From Actinomycetota bacterium (GTDB lineage: Bacteria > Actinomycetota > Actinomycetes > Nanopelagicales > Nanopelagicaceae), in assembly GCA_010032125.1 (NCBI GenBank), contig RHAU01000005.1:1-17144 (forward strand): a stretch of DNA of 17,144 nt. Reading direction: 5' to 3'. The notes below the pieces were generated by a model. It was not told the DNA's origin. It saw only the letters and a program-made list of their open reading frames with translations, and made no database searches. The number at the start of each line of letters is the position of its first letter. Positions within the stretch are counted from its first letter, which is position 1. Below, one piece after another: positions 1 to 6,627 of the stretch. A program made the position numbers and the translations under genes.

Positions 1-60
1 ACCATCATGGGAGACAACAATCGCGGTTACATGGTGATTGTTTTTCAGGGAAGTCGGCAT
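1..60 (-). CDS. Family-2 glycosyltransferase, N-terminal fragment (runs off window)
   Basis: The complement of 58-60 is ATG, and the reading frame stays open to the window edge, giving 20 residues that contain VTAIVVSHDG. This is the typical first beta strand of actinobacterial GT-A family-2 glycosyltransferases, which transfer sugars from nucleotide-sugar donors in cell-surface polymer synthesis. A ribosome-binding-like AAGGCGGTG lies just upstream of the ATG (complement of about 63-72). It follows whiB by 36 bp on the same strand, so it may be co-transcribed with it. Only the start is visible, so the assignment rests on one short motif plus the gene start signals. Confidence 0.55.
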   Translation of the reverse strand, partial: MPTSLKNNHHVTAIVVSHDG

Positions 61-96
61 ATCACCGCCTTGATTTGGTAAAGAGTCTGGCGATTA

Positions 97-390
97 TTAC
101 GCGGGGCGACGCTTGAGGCGACGACGCTCGCGTTCAGATAGACCGCCCCAAATTCCAAAACGTTCATCATGCGCAAGTGCGTACTCAAGGCACTCTTGAC
201 GAACATCACAAGCCAAGCAAACTCGCTTCGCTTCGCGGGTGGAACCACCTTTTTCTGGGAAGAATGCTTCTGGGTCGGTCTGAGCGCAGAGGGCACGTTC
301 CTGCCATGAGAGTTCTACGATCTCTCCGCTACTCAACTGGATACTTGGACCGGGAATGAAAGTCTGCTCATTACGACGAGCATCAGTCAT
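97..390 (-). CDS. whiB: WhiB-family Fe-S transcriptional regulator (WhiB/WhmD-like)
   Basis: A 97-residue protein with the four WhiB cysteines at C35, C58, C61 and C67, which in this family bind a redox- and NO-sensitive [4Fe-4S] cluster. The G-I-W-G-G turn is at 79-83, followed by a basic tail (ERERRRLKRR) that contacts DNA. Family members act in the cytoplasm, usually by binding region 4 of the primary sigma factor. The CAQTDPEAFFPEKGGSTREA stretch is most like the WhiB (Streptomyces) / WhiB2-WhmD (mycobacteria) subgroup, which controls septation and cell division; that subgroup call is from memory. Start: ATG at 390 with a TAGGAGA ribosome-binding site at about 397-403. It has its own promoter (443-471), which contains a palindromic operator-like site. 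Confidence 0.93.
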   Translation of the reverse strand: MTDARRNEQTFIPGPSIQLSSGEIVELSWQERALCAQTDPEAFFPEKGGSTREAKRVCLACDVRQECLEYALAHDERFGIWGGLSERERRRLKRRPA

Positions 391-440
391 TAGCTGATCT
401 CCTAAGACAGTGGTCGCTCCCTAGAGCCACCTGATGGGGA

Positions 441-460
441 GAATTACACGCGTGTTATTC
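441..460. promoter_or_regulatory. Palindromic operator-like site overlapping the whiB promoter
   Basis: The 20-bp sequence GAATTACACGCGTGTTATTC is a near-perfect palindrome centred on ACGCGT; only one symmetric base pair (positions 5 and 16) breaks it. It covers the -10 hexamer and most of the spacer of the whiB promoter, where a bound dimer would block RNA polymerase. It resembles an operator more than a terminator, because it lacks a loop and a T-tract. It does not exactly match the BldD consensus I remember, so the binding protein is unknown. Confidence 0.45.
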
Positions 461-471
461 ACTTCAGTCAA
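443..471 (-). promoter_or_regulatory. Promoter for whiB (-35 TTGACT, 17-bp spacer, -10 TGTAAT)
   Basis: On the minus strand TTGACT (complement of 466-471) is separated by exactly 17 bp from TGTAAT (complement of 443-448). This is a good match to a housekeeping sigma-70 promoter. Transcription would start near 436, giving a leader of about 45 nt with a clear ribosome-binding site. This is the most classical promoter in the window. Confidence 0.6.
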
Positions 472-492
472 GTTTCAACCGTGCAAATAGAG

Positions 493-1470
493 TTAGAAAC
501 CGAAGATTTCGCCCTTGAGATGTGAACCACTTTCGACCCGACTTCGAGGGGCGATGTAGCTGTCGATGATGGTCACATCGCTACCAATCTCACTTTTTTC
601 GCCAATAATCGAGCCAGAGATGCGACAACGGGCTCCAATGACCGTATCTGCATCGATATAGCTGCCACCGTCGACAATAGATGATGGATCAACTACAACT
701 CCTTGCGCTAATAACGAGGCGTCTTGAGGCGATGGAGTTGCTCTAGAAATCTCGGGTTGGAGTATCAGATCTCGAGATGCCTGAATCATGGATTGAGGCG
801 TCCCCATATCAATCCAGTACCTCGAATCTTGATAGCCAAGAACAGTTGCACCGGAAGATAAGAGCGATGGAAAGGTTTGCCGTTCGACGCTAATAACCGT
901 ATCTCTAGGAATAGTTGCAATTGTTCGCTGCGAGAAAATGTAGCAACCTGCGTTAATAGTCTTTGCTACGGGATTATCCATCTTCTCTAGAAAATCTTGT
1001 ACTCGTTGCTCTTCATCAATGGGCACACATCCATATGCCCGCGCATCCTCAACTTCGACAAGGTGAAGAGTGACATCTGCGTTCTTGCTCACATGAAGAT
1101 TTGCTTGTGAGTTTAGATCGTGACCACTGAGGACATCACCATTAAAAATGAAAATCGATTCATCAATCTCGAGTTCGAGAGCAGCGGCTGCATTTGCAAT
1201 CGCCCCGCCCGTTCCAAGAGGCTCTCGCTCAACAGCGTATGTAATCGAAATGCCGAATGCTGAACCATCTCCGAAATGCGGCTCGAAAACTTCTGCTAAG
1301 TACGAAGTTGCAAGAACAATCTCTTTAACTCCGGCTTCACGCGCTTTAACAATTTGATGCTCTGTGACGGATTTTCCAGCAACTTTGAGCATCGGCTTTG
1401 GAGTTGTATTTGTCAGCGGGGCAAGTCGAGTTCCTTTTCCACCGACGAGGAGAATTGCCTTGGAAATCAT
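493..1470 (-). CDS. Sugar-1-phosphate nucleotidyltransferase (mannose-1-phosphate guanylyltransferase-like)
   Basis: A 325-residue cytoplasmic enzyme that should join a sugar 1-phosphate to an NTP to make an activated sugar. The N-terminal Rossmann-like domain has the signature GGKGTRL at 10-16, PKPML at 24-28, LGTGGA at 85-90 and the metal-binding FNGD at 109-112. From about residue 250 hexapeptide-like repeats (SIVDGGSYIDADTVIGARC region) form a left-handed beta-helix tail. The overall form fits actinobacterial ManC-type GDP-mannose pyrophosphorylases, but glucose- or other sugar-1-phosphate specificity cannot be excluded from sequence alone. Its ATG overlaps the dapC stop (ATGA, 1467-1470), so it is translationally coupled third in a fdx-dapC-NTP-transferase operon. 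It could supply donor to the glycosyltransferase beyond whiB. Confidence 0.85.
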   Translation of the reverse strand: MISKAILLVGGKGTRLAPLTNTTPKPMLKVAGKSVTEHQIVKAREAGVKEIVLATSYLAEVFEPHFGDGSAFGISITYAVEREPLGTGGAIANAAAALELEIDESIFIFNGDVLSGHDLNSQANLHVSKNADVTLHLVEVEDARAYGCVPIDEEQRVQDFLEKMDNPVAKTINAGCYIFSQRTIATIPRDTVISVERQTFPSLLSSGATVLGYQDSRYWIDMGTPQSMIQASRDLILQPEISRATPSPQDASLLAQGVVVDPSSIVDGGSYIDADTVIGARCRISGSIIGEKSEIGSDVTIIDSYIAPRSRVESGSHLKGEIFGF

Positions 1471-2531
1471 GCTCGAATCCTCTGGGCAGCATCCTTGATC
1501 TGAACATCTGTCGCAGTGAGAGCAATCCGAATGTGCGAAGCGCCGTCATCTCCGTAGAAACGGCCTGGCGTAACGATGATTCCTCGATCGGCAAACCATG
1601 CAACAGTTTCCCAATCATCCTCGCTTCGAGTGCACCATATATACAAGCCCGCGCCGGAGTGCTCCACGGTGAATCCAATTTCTTCTAATGCGCTCTTAAG
1701 AATTGCGCGTCGGTTTCGGTAGCGCTGCGCTTGTTCATGAACATGTGTCTCATCGGAGAGTGCAACCGTCATCGATTTCTGAATCGGCAGAGGAACCATC
1801 ATGCCCATGTGTTTACGAATCTCTAAAAGTTTCGCAATTAATTCTGGATCGCCTGCAACAAAGGCTGCTCGATAACCAGCAAGGTTAGAACGTTTAGAAA
1901 GTGAATGGATTGCAAGTAACCCGCGATTATTTCCGTCGGCCAAGGAAAGTATGGAGCGCGACTGTTGAGAATCTGGGAACGGCAAATAACACTCATCGGA
2001 TGCAATCGGCGTGCCCGTCTTACGTGACCATTCGATGACCGCAGCGAGTTCTGCGTCAGTGTGCACCCGGCCAGTTGGATTTGAAGGTGAGTTGATCCAC
2101 GCCAGATCAATACCTTCCCGCGGCCATGAATCGGCATTGATGTCTACCTCAATGACGTGAGCGCCGGCAATCAATCCGCCAACTTTGTAGGTGGGATACG
2201 CAATCCGCGGAATGAGAATCTTCTTTGTTTCGAGCAAAGTTGGAAGTAGAGCAACGAGTTCCTTTGAACCAATTGTTGGAAGCACATCAAATTCGCCACG
2301 TGCGCCTAGCGATCGGGTCACAAAATCTTTTAACGCGGAACGCAATTCCGCGCTCCCGGTAGTGACGGGATAACTGGGTGAATTTGAACTAGCTCGCAGG
2401 CTTTCCTGGATAAATTCGGGGGTCGGATCGACCGGAGTACCTTGAGAGAGATCGATTACTCCCCGCGGGTCTTTTCGCGCTCGTTGGCCATATGGAGCAA
2501 GCGCATCCCAGGGGAAATCAGGAAGTTTCAG
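1467..2531 (-). CDS. dapC: N-succinyldiaminopimelate aminotransferase, apparent CTG start
   Basis: A class-I/II fold-type-I PLP aminotransferase of about 354 residues that makes N-succinyl-L,L-diaminopimelate from the keto precursor with glutamate, in lysine and peptidoglycan synthesis. Visible motifs: SPSNPTG (148-154), SDECY (178-182) and HSLSKRSN with the PLP lysine at about 213. The conserved N-terminus LPDFPWDALAPYG and a DLSQGTPVDPTP segment are encoded upstream of the first TTG (2345), so that TTG cannot be the true start. The frame is closed by TAA at 2574-2576. Between that stop and the conserved N-terminus there is no ATG, GTG or TTG. The only plausible start is CTG at 2529-2531, which overlaps the ferredoxin TGA (CTGA), behind a purine-rich GAGAAGAAG. 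The ferredoxin-dapC pairing is common in actinobacteria. Confidence 0.9.
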   Translation of the reverse strand: MKLPDFPWDALAPYGQRARKDPRGVIDLSQGTPVDPTPEFIQESLRASSNSPSYPVTTGSAELRSALKDFVTRSLGARGEFDVLPTIGSKELVALLPTLLETKKILIPRIAYPTYKVGGLIAGAHVIEVDINADSWPREGIDLAWINSPSNPTGRVHTDAELAAVIEWSRKTGTPIASDECYLPFPDSQQSRSILSLADGNNRGLLAIHSLSKRSNLAGYRAAFVAGDPELIAKLLEIRKHMGMMVPLPIQKSMTVALSDETHVHEQAQRYRNRRAILKSALEEIGFTVEHSGAGLYIWCTRSEDDWETVAWFADRGIIVTPGRFYGDDGASHIRIALTATDVQIKDAAQRIRA

Positions 2532-2851
2532 GGTTGCGGCTTCTTCTCGATCTGAAGGATGACGGGATGATCCTTATGAGTAGGACCCACCTTGCTAGCG
2601 CCGCCAGGTGAACCGAGTTCATCGAAGAACGCCGCATTCACTTCCTTATAGTCGCTCCACTGCGAGGGAACATCATCCTCGTAATAGATTGCTTCAACGG
2701 GACAGACCGGCTCACAAGCGCCGCAATCCACACATTCATCGGGCTGGATGTACATCATCCGTTCGCCTTCATAAATGCAATCGACTGGGCATTCCTCGAT
2801 ACATGACTTGTCTTTAACATCGACACAAGGAAGTGCGATCACATATGTCAC
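2528..2851 (-). CDS. fdxA: 7Fe ferredoxin ([3Fe-4S][4Fe-4S])
   Basis: A 107-residue soluble electron carrier. Cysteines C9, C17, C21 and C50, with C40-x2-C43-x2-C46, make the typical bacterial 7Fe pattern; the C-terminal half has VDCGACEPVCP. An extra C25 occurs in the conserved CPVDCIYEG. The tail DELGSPGGASKVGP is typical of actinobacterial FdxA/FdxC. Such ferredoxins pass electrons to P450s, oxygenases or oxidoreductases; no partner is visible here. The start is GTG at 2851 with AAGGAG about 6 nt upstream. It is the first gene of a minus-strand operon, with its stop overlapping the dapC start. It diverges from the CysRS-like gene over about 70 bp, where TACGAT on this strand (complement of 2907-2912) could be its -10. 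Confidence 0.94.
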   Translation of the reverse strand: MTYVIALPCVDVKDKSCIEECPVDCIYEGERMMYIQPDECVDCGACEPVCPVEAIYYEDDVPSQWSDYKEVNAAFFDELGSPGGASKVGPTHKDHPVILQIEKKPQP

Positions 2852-2905
2852 AGCGGGCTCCTTACAGAAGAGGTGTGCCGGGTTTTAAACCAGCGCAGCG
2901 CTGCA

Positions 2906-2911
2906 TATCGT
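2906..2911 (+). promoter_or_regulatory. -10-like hexamer TATCGT upstream of the CysRS-like gene
   Basis: TATCGT (TANNNT type) ends 6 nt before an in-frame TTG at 2918-2920 and 15 nt before the ATG at 2927. The same spacing recurs before other genes here, implying initiation near 2918 and either a leaderless TTG start or a 9-nt leader. It almost coincides with TACGAT on the opposite strand (2907-2912), so the divergent promoters toward the ferredoxin gene would share a -10 region. Confidence 0.4.
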
Positions 2912-2926
2912 ACAGAATTGGCGATT

Positions 2927-4396
2927 ATGAAGCGCGCAGAGGGGGAACGTATTGAGATAAAGGTGTACGACACCCTCACTCGCCAACTCCAGCCGATAAA
3001 GCCGCGCAATGGCAAGGTTGTACATATCTATTGCTGCGGACCCACGGTCTATCGCGATGCCCATGTTGGAAATCTCCGCACATTTCTCCTGAGTGACCTC
3101 GTGCGGCGTGCGCTTACCATGAGCGGATTTGAATCGCTTCTGATTCAGAACATTACCGATGTTGGTCATATGAGTGAAGATTTTGAGGAAGACAAAATTC
3201 TGGCTCAATCACGAAGAGAAAAACGTGATCCATTTGCTATCGCACGTGATTACGAAGCTAGATTTCATGACGACCTTGCTTTACTCAATATCTCTCCGGC
3301 GGATTCGTATCCGCGAGCAAGCGAATGTATTCCCATGATGCTCGGCCATATCGAGAAATTATTTGAACTTGGTTATGCCTATCGAGGTGACGACACTTCA
3401 GTCTATTTTGATTCACAGAAATTTAATTCCTATGGCGAACTGAGTGGAAATCGATTGGATGCACTCAAGCCAGGTCATCGATATGAATTCACCGAAGGTG
3501 GCGCAAAGCGATTCCACGCAGATTGGGCGCTCTGGAAAGCCGCCGGAAATCGCAGCGAGATGATTTGGGATACACCGTGGGGCCGAGGTTTTCCAGGTTG
3601 GCATATCGAATGCTCTGCGATGTCACTTCATTACCTCAATGGTCATGTCGATTTACATATTGGTGGAATAGATCTTCGCTTCCCCCACCACGAAAATGAA
3701 AGAGCCCAATCCAATCCTGTAACGGGAGATGAAGCGGTCGATCTCTGGCTTCACGGCGAGCATCTACTCTTTGAAGGTCGAAAGATGTCAAAGAGCGCCG
3801 GAAATGTTGTACTGCTTCGCGATGTCATGGCGCGAGGTTTCGACCCGTTGGCAATTCGATTTTGTTTTATGGAGAATCGATATCGCAGTCAGATGGACCT
3901 GTCATGGGCAAGTATCGCCGCAGGACAGAGCGTGATTCGCCGGTGGCGTGAGAAATATCAAGAGTGGTGTGCGGTTCCACAAGAATTAACGGTGGCCGCA
4001 CAAAGTGAAATCGTCAAAATTCACGGAAATGTCGCTGAAGATTTGGATACGCCTAGAGCGCTGATTGCACTGCGGGAAGTCGAGAAGTCGAATTCATTGT
4101 CCTTCGGTGAGAAGCGCGCGATTTGGGAGTCGTTGGACTCGCTCTTCGGATTAGATCTTCTTAAACCTCCTCAAGAAGTTGAACTCCCAGCAGGAGCAGA
4201 AGAACTCATTTCTGCGCGTGCGCGAGCGCGTTCAGAGAAGAACTTCATCGAAAGCGACAAACTCCGAGATCAACTCGCTGCACTTGGTGTTCAGGTGCGT
4301 GACACTCGGGTTGTGCGAATGGGAAGTCTTCAGCTTTCTCTACGCCAAAGAATTGGCTACCCGTTCCACGCATTGCTTCAATTCCTTGTTCGATGA
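2927..4396 (+). CDS. Cysteinyl-tRNA synthetase-like class-I ligase (CysRS family, near mshB)
   Basis: A 489-residue class-I aminoacyl-tRNA-synthetase fold that activates cysteine with ATP. It has HVGN (46-49), Zn ligands C36 or C37, C229, H254 and E258 region (FPHHENE), and KMSKS at 286-290. It carries the helical tail of true CysRS (RARSEKNFIESDKLRDQLAA), which the shorter mycothiol ligase MshC lacks. The PTVYRDAHVGN signature is also CysRS-like rather than MshC-like (ITPYDATHLGH). SAGNVVLL after KMSKS, instead of SLGNF, recalls MshC and divergent CysRS paralogues. The start is ATG 2927, or possibly TTG 2918. Family resemblance stops at about T460 (4306). The last 29 residues are antisense to mshB and look foreign. 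Proximity to mshB leaves a mycothiol role possible, but tRNA-Cys charging is the default reading. Confidence 0.85.
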   Translation: MKRAEGERIEIKVYDTLTRQLQPIKPRNGKVVHIYCCGPTVYRDAHVGNLRTFLLSDLVRRALTMSGFESLLIQNITDVGHMSEDFEEDKILAQSRREKRDPFAIARDYEARFHDDLALLNISPADSYPRASECIPMMLGHIEKLFELGYAYRGDDTSVYFDSQKFNSYGELSGNRLDALKPGHRYEFTEGGAKRFHADWALWKAAGNRSEMIWDTPWGRGFPGWHIECSAMSLHYLNGHVDLHIGGIDLRFPHHENERAQSNPVTGDEAVDLWLHGEHLLFEGRKMSKSAGNVVLLRDVMARGFDPLAIRFCFMENRYRSQMDLSWASIAAGQSVIRRWREKYQEWCAVPQELTVAAQSEIVKIHGNVAEDLDTPRALIALREVEKSNSLSFGEKRAIWESLDSLFGLDLLKPPQEVELPAGAEELISARARARSEKNFIESDKLRDQLAALGVQVRDTRVVRMGSLQLSLRQRIGYPFHALLQFLVR

Positions 4397-4955
4397 CTGA
4401 GATCGGAATTGTGTTCCAATAAATCTTCGGAATTTTCCAACCATGCGCACGACAATTTTCTGCAGCTCTCATAGCAACGCGGTGCGCCTGTATGTGGTCT
4501 GGATGTCCGTAGCCACCAATTTCATCGTATGTAACAAGGACATGAGGTCGAACTTCTTCGATTACTTTCTCAAGATGGCTTGCTGCCTCATCAATATCTG
4601 CATTCCAAAACACATCACTTCGATTATTGGCTTCGGCACCCATCATGCCGCTATCTCGCCACATGCGACTTGGGGCTCCAAGGAATCGATGATCGGAAAT
4701 TCCCAACACCTTCATCGCGTCCCGTAATTCGCCTTCACGATGCGCTCCAAGTCGATCTTCATTTCCACTTGCAAGGTGCGTGAGTTCAGGAACGAGAATT
4801 TCACCCTCTTCTCCACGTGTGCATGTAATCAATGTGATTTTTGCGCCATGGTCTGCATAAAAAGCCATGGAAGCGCCGTTATTTATAGTCTCGTCATCGG
4901 GGTGAGCGTGAACGAGGAGCATGCGTGCGCCGTGGAAAGTTTGTTTTGATCCCAT
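4245..4955 (-). CDS. mshB: Mycothiol-pathway deacetylase MshB (PIG-L/LmbE family), C-terminally shortened
   Basis: This should be a zinc deacetylase that removes acetate from GlcNAc-inositol before cysteine is ligated to make mycothiol, the actinobacterial redox thiol. From ATG 4955 (236 aa) it has HAHPDDE at 16-22 and GYGHPDH at 148-154, which together supply the Zn and catalytic residues, plus WRDSGMMG at 99-106 typical of MshB. The alternative start is ATG 4922 (225 aa), directly before the conserved strand. The protein is clearly shorter than the roughly 300-residue family norm. After FPFAQPE (about 211-217) the last 19 residues look unlike MshB and are antisense to the end of the CysRS-like gene. 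The catalytic core is intact. It diverges from tetR with only 18 bp between start codons. Confidence 0.85.
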   Translation of the reverse strand: MGSKQTFHGARMLLVHAHPDDETINNGASMAFYADHGAKITLITCTRGEEGEILVPELTHLASGNEDRLGAHREGELRDAMKVLGISDHRFLGAPSRMWRDSGMMGAEANNRSDVFWNADIDEAASHLEKVIEEVRPHVLVTYDEIGGYGHPDHIQAHRVAMRAAENCRAHGWKIPKIYWNTIPISVIEQGIEAMRGTGSQFFGVEKAEDFPFAQPECHAPEHQVQRVDLGVCRFR

Positions 4956-4973
4956 AGGAGGCTTAGCGTAGCG

Positions 4974-5612
4974 ATGAGTACGATGAAGCCAATGAGTTCC
5001 GTCGAAACAAGAAGCGAGAACCGCACTCGCTTGCCACGAGATGAGCGCAGAGCCCAACTTCTCGATTCTGCCTTAGAAATTTTCACTGTTTCGGGTTATC
5101 ACGCGGCTTCCATGGACGAGATTGCTGACAAAGCTGCCGTTAGTAAGCCAGTGCTCTACCAGCATTTTCCATCAAAACTCGATCTTTATCTCGCAGTCCT
5201 TGACCTTCATATCGATTCATTAGTTTTTGCGATTCAAAAAGCAATTGCCTCAAACCGTGAAAATAAGAATCGCGTCAAAGCAACAATCGATGCTTATTTT
5301 GGATTTATTGAAGCTGATGGTGGTGGATTTCGTCTGCTTTTCGAAAGTGATATGAGTGTTGAGCCACAAGTTCGTGAGCGACTCAATCGCATGACTTATG
5401 ACTGCGCTGTTGCCGTCAGCGCAGTAATTTCGCTTGACACCGGGCTACCTAAAGAGGAGTCGATGATCTTGGCGATTGGCCTCATCGGTTGTGCCCAAAT
5501 CACCGCGCGACATTGGCTAGAGAAAGATGTGAAGATGAATAGAGCGCAAGCCTCGGCACTCGTCACAAATCTACTCTGGCGGGGTATTTCCGGATTCCCC
5601 CTTCAAAGTTAA
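4974..5612 (+). CDS. TetR-family transcriptional regulator
   Basis: A 212-residue cytoplasmic repressor-type protein. The N-terminal TetR helix-turn-helix spans about residues 22-72 (RRAQLLDSALEIF, then SMDEIADKAAVSKPVLYQHF), and a helical ligand-binding domain follows. The following DUF3107 gene is its usual neighbour in actinobacteria, in an order I recall from mycobacteria (Rv3208-Rv3208A type). The start is ATG 4974 with AGGAGG at 4956-4961, a rather long 12-nt spacing. ATG 4983 or 4992 are possible alternatives. The 18-bp gap to mshB holds back-to-back -10-like hexamers (TAGCGT plus strand 4964-4969, TACGCT minus strand 4965-4970), so the regulator may affect mshB; that is inference. Confidence 0.9.
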   Translation: MSTMKPMSSVETRSENRTRLPRDERRAQLLDSALEIFTVSGYHAASMDEIADKAAVSKPVLYQHFPSKLDLYLAVLDLHIDSLVFAIQKAIASNRENKNRVKATIDAYFGFIEADGGGFRLLFESDMSVEPQVRERLNRMTYDCAVAVSAVISLDTGLPKEESMILAIGLIGCAQITARHWLEKDVKMNRAQASALVTNLLWRGISGFPLQS

Positions 5613-5636
5613 ACCTGCGGAATTCTCAAGATTAAT

Positions 5637-5642
5637 TAGGAT
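5637..5642 (+). promoter_or_regulatory. -10 hexamer TAGGAT of a probable leaderless promoter for DUF3107
   Basis: TAGGAT lies exactly 6 nt (TGCGGC) before the DUF3107 ATG at 5649, which places the predicted transcription start on the A of the start codon. No Shine-Dalgarno sequence separates them. The gene may therefore be expressed independently of the upstream tetR. Confidence 0.5.
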
Positions 5643-5648
5643 TGCGGC

Positions 5649-5915
5649 ATGACAACTAAGAAGAGTTCGGCAAAATCAGATTCGGCTCGAAGCGAAATTC
5701 GAATTACAGTTGCAGATCAAAATAGAGAGATTTCGGTTGAGACTGCTTCAGATCGCGATGCAATTCTCGCGGCAGTAACAAAGTCGCTTTCAACCTCGGA
5801 GCCTCTCGTTCTTGTCGATACTCGAGGTCGTCAATATGTCATTCCTGCAGCGAAGATAAGCTCGGTTGAGATCGGCGATATCTCCGAACGTCGAGTCGGT
5901 TTCGGCGGACTCTAA
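5649..5915 (+). CDS. DUF3107 family protein
   Basis: An 88-residue protein of unknown function, recognised as the actinobacterial DUF3107 family by its core EIRITVADQNREISVET and the ending VETGDISERRVGFG-like segment (here VEIGDISERRVGFG). It has a charged, Lys/Ser-rich N-terminus of about 18 residues, followed by a small alpha/beta domain with no membrane segment or catalytic motif. It sits 36 bp after tetR, its conserved neighbour, and probably has its own leaderless promoter. It ends 13 bp from the convergent ParA-like gene. No biochemical role is known to me. Confidence 0.88.
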   Translation: MTTKKSSAKSDSARSEIRITVADQNREISVETASDRDAILAAVTKSLSTSEPLVLVDTRGRQYVIPAAKISSVEIGDISERRVGFGGL

Positions 5916-5931
5916 AAAAAGTTTTTTTCTA
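5911..5931. terminator. Short A-tract/T-tract palindrome between convergent genes (possible bidirectional terminator)
   Basis: The stop codons of DUF3107 (5913-5915, plus) and of the ParA-like gene (5929-5931, minus) are embedded in CTAAAAAAAGTTTTTTTCTAG, an almost symmetrical run of seven A, G, then seven T. Each strand ends with a T-run after its stop codon. There is no GC-rich stem, so this would be a weak or non-canonical terminator. Confidence 0.35.
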
Positions 5932-6627
5932 GAATTGCCCGAGTTCTTCCAAAAGTGAATAGCTCAGTTCGCGAATATCCGATGAAATCTGTGCATGCGA
6001 GGCGAAAGACAAAACTGATTGCGTTGTAATTTCAGCGCTTTTTACCTCTAGTGCTCTTGGCAGGGCAGGCTCAAGCACGGTGAAATCATGTGTAACGGTT
6101 TCATCAAGAGTCGGATCATCGCTGTTATTCATCACTAAGCGCATAGTCGGTGAAACTCCGCTATTGCGTTGGAAATCCCGAATATGAAGCGCACCGCGGA
6201 TTGAGTGAAATGAAGAGTTCACCGGAATGACCACATATGTCGCCACCGTCATAAGCGCAGAAAGAACGCTTGAAGGTCCGCTTGGAGTATCAATGATGCA
6301 CAGATCGAAATCATCGTTGAGTGTGTTTAGGAGATTCACATTCTTTAAATCTTGTGAAGCAAGGCGACTTGCTCCTGGAAGTAAGGTGAAACGTTCCATC
6401 GTCTTGACAATTGCGTTGGTGATTTGATGTTCTCCGGAGAATACTTCTGCAGAAGTCAGGCGAGGATTTTCTATGCCGCAACGGAAAGTTAGAGTCGCTT
6501 GAGGGTCGCAATCAATAGCAAGAACTTTCTTTCCATATTCTGCTGCCGCAGCTGAAATGCAATGAGTAAGAGTGGTTTTGCCAACACCACCTGCAGCGTT
6601 GGCAATGAGAACAATGGGAAAATTCAT
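5929..6627 (-). CDS. Orphan ParA/MinD-type P-loop ATPase lacking the signature lysine
   Basis: A 232-residue SIMIBI-class ATPase. Start ATG 6627 overlaps the stop of the preceding gene (ATGA). The P-loop at 10-19 reads NAAGGVGKTT: the catalytic P-loop lysine K17 is present, but the deviant-Walker signature lysine that normally opens KGGVGKT is Ala12 (codon GCA). A DCDPQAT switch follows at 39-45 and IIDTPSG (Walker B) at 111-117. ParA proteins usually position chromosomes, plasmids or protein clusters as ATP-dependent dimers. No ParB or centromere-like repeat is nearby, and it is last in a PHP-marC-mpaB-like operon, so a segregation role is doubtful. It could be a cargo-positioning or regulatory ATPase. 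Confidence 0.85.
   Translation of the reverse strand: MNFPIVLIANAAGGVGKTTLTHCISAAAAEYGKKVLAIDCDPQATLTFRCGIENPRLTSAEVFSGEHQITNAIVKTMERFTLLPGASRLASQDLKNVNLLNTLNDDFDLCIIDTPSGPSSVLSALMTVATYVVIPVNSSFHSIRGALHIRDFQRNSGVSPTMRLVMNNSDDPTLDETVTHDFTVLEPALPRALEVKSAEITTQSVLSFASHAQISSDIRELSYSLLEELGQF

Noticed and set aside
1..81. Plus-strand frame open from the window edge to TAA at 79-81, as the 3' end of a gene convergent with whiB
   Set aside because: The translation resembles no known C-terminus. The opposite strand has a start codon, a ribosome-binding site and a recognisable glycosyltransferase N-terminus.
1346..1688. Overlapping ORFs of about 100 codons on both strands around the dapC/nucleotidyltransferase junction
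   Set aside because: Out-of-frame readings of two well-supported enzymes, with no domain resemblance and unnatural composition.
5649..6627. TetR/DUF3107 plus ParA considered as a toxin-antitoxin, defence or partition system
   Set aside because: DUF3107 and TetR are ordinary actinobacterial neighbours. The ParA-like gene is convergent and belongs to another operon. There is no ParB, no parS-like repeats, no nuclease and no mobile-element signature.
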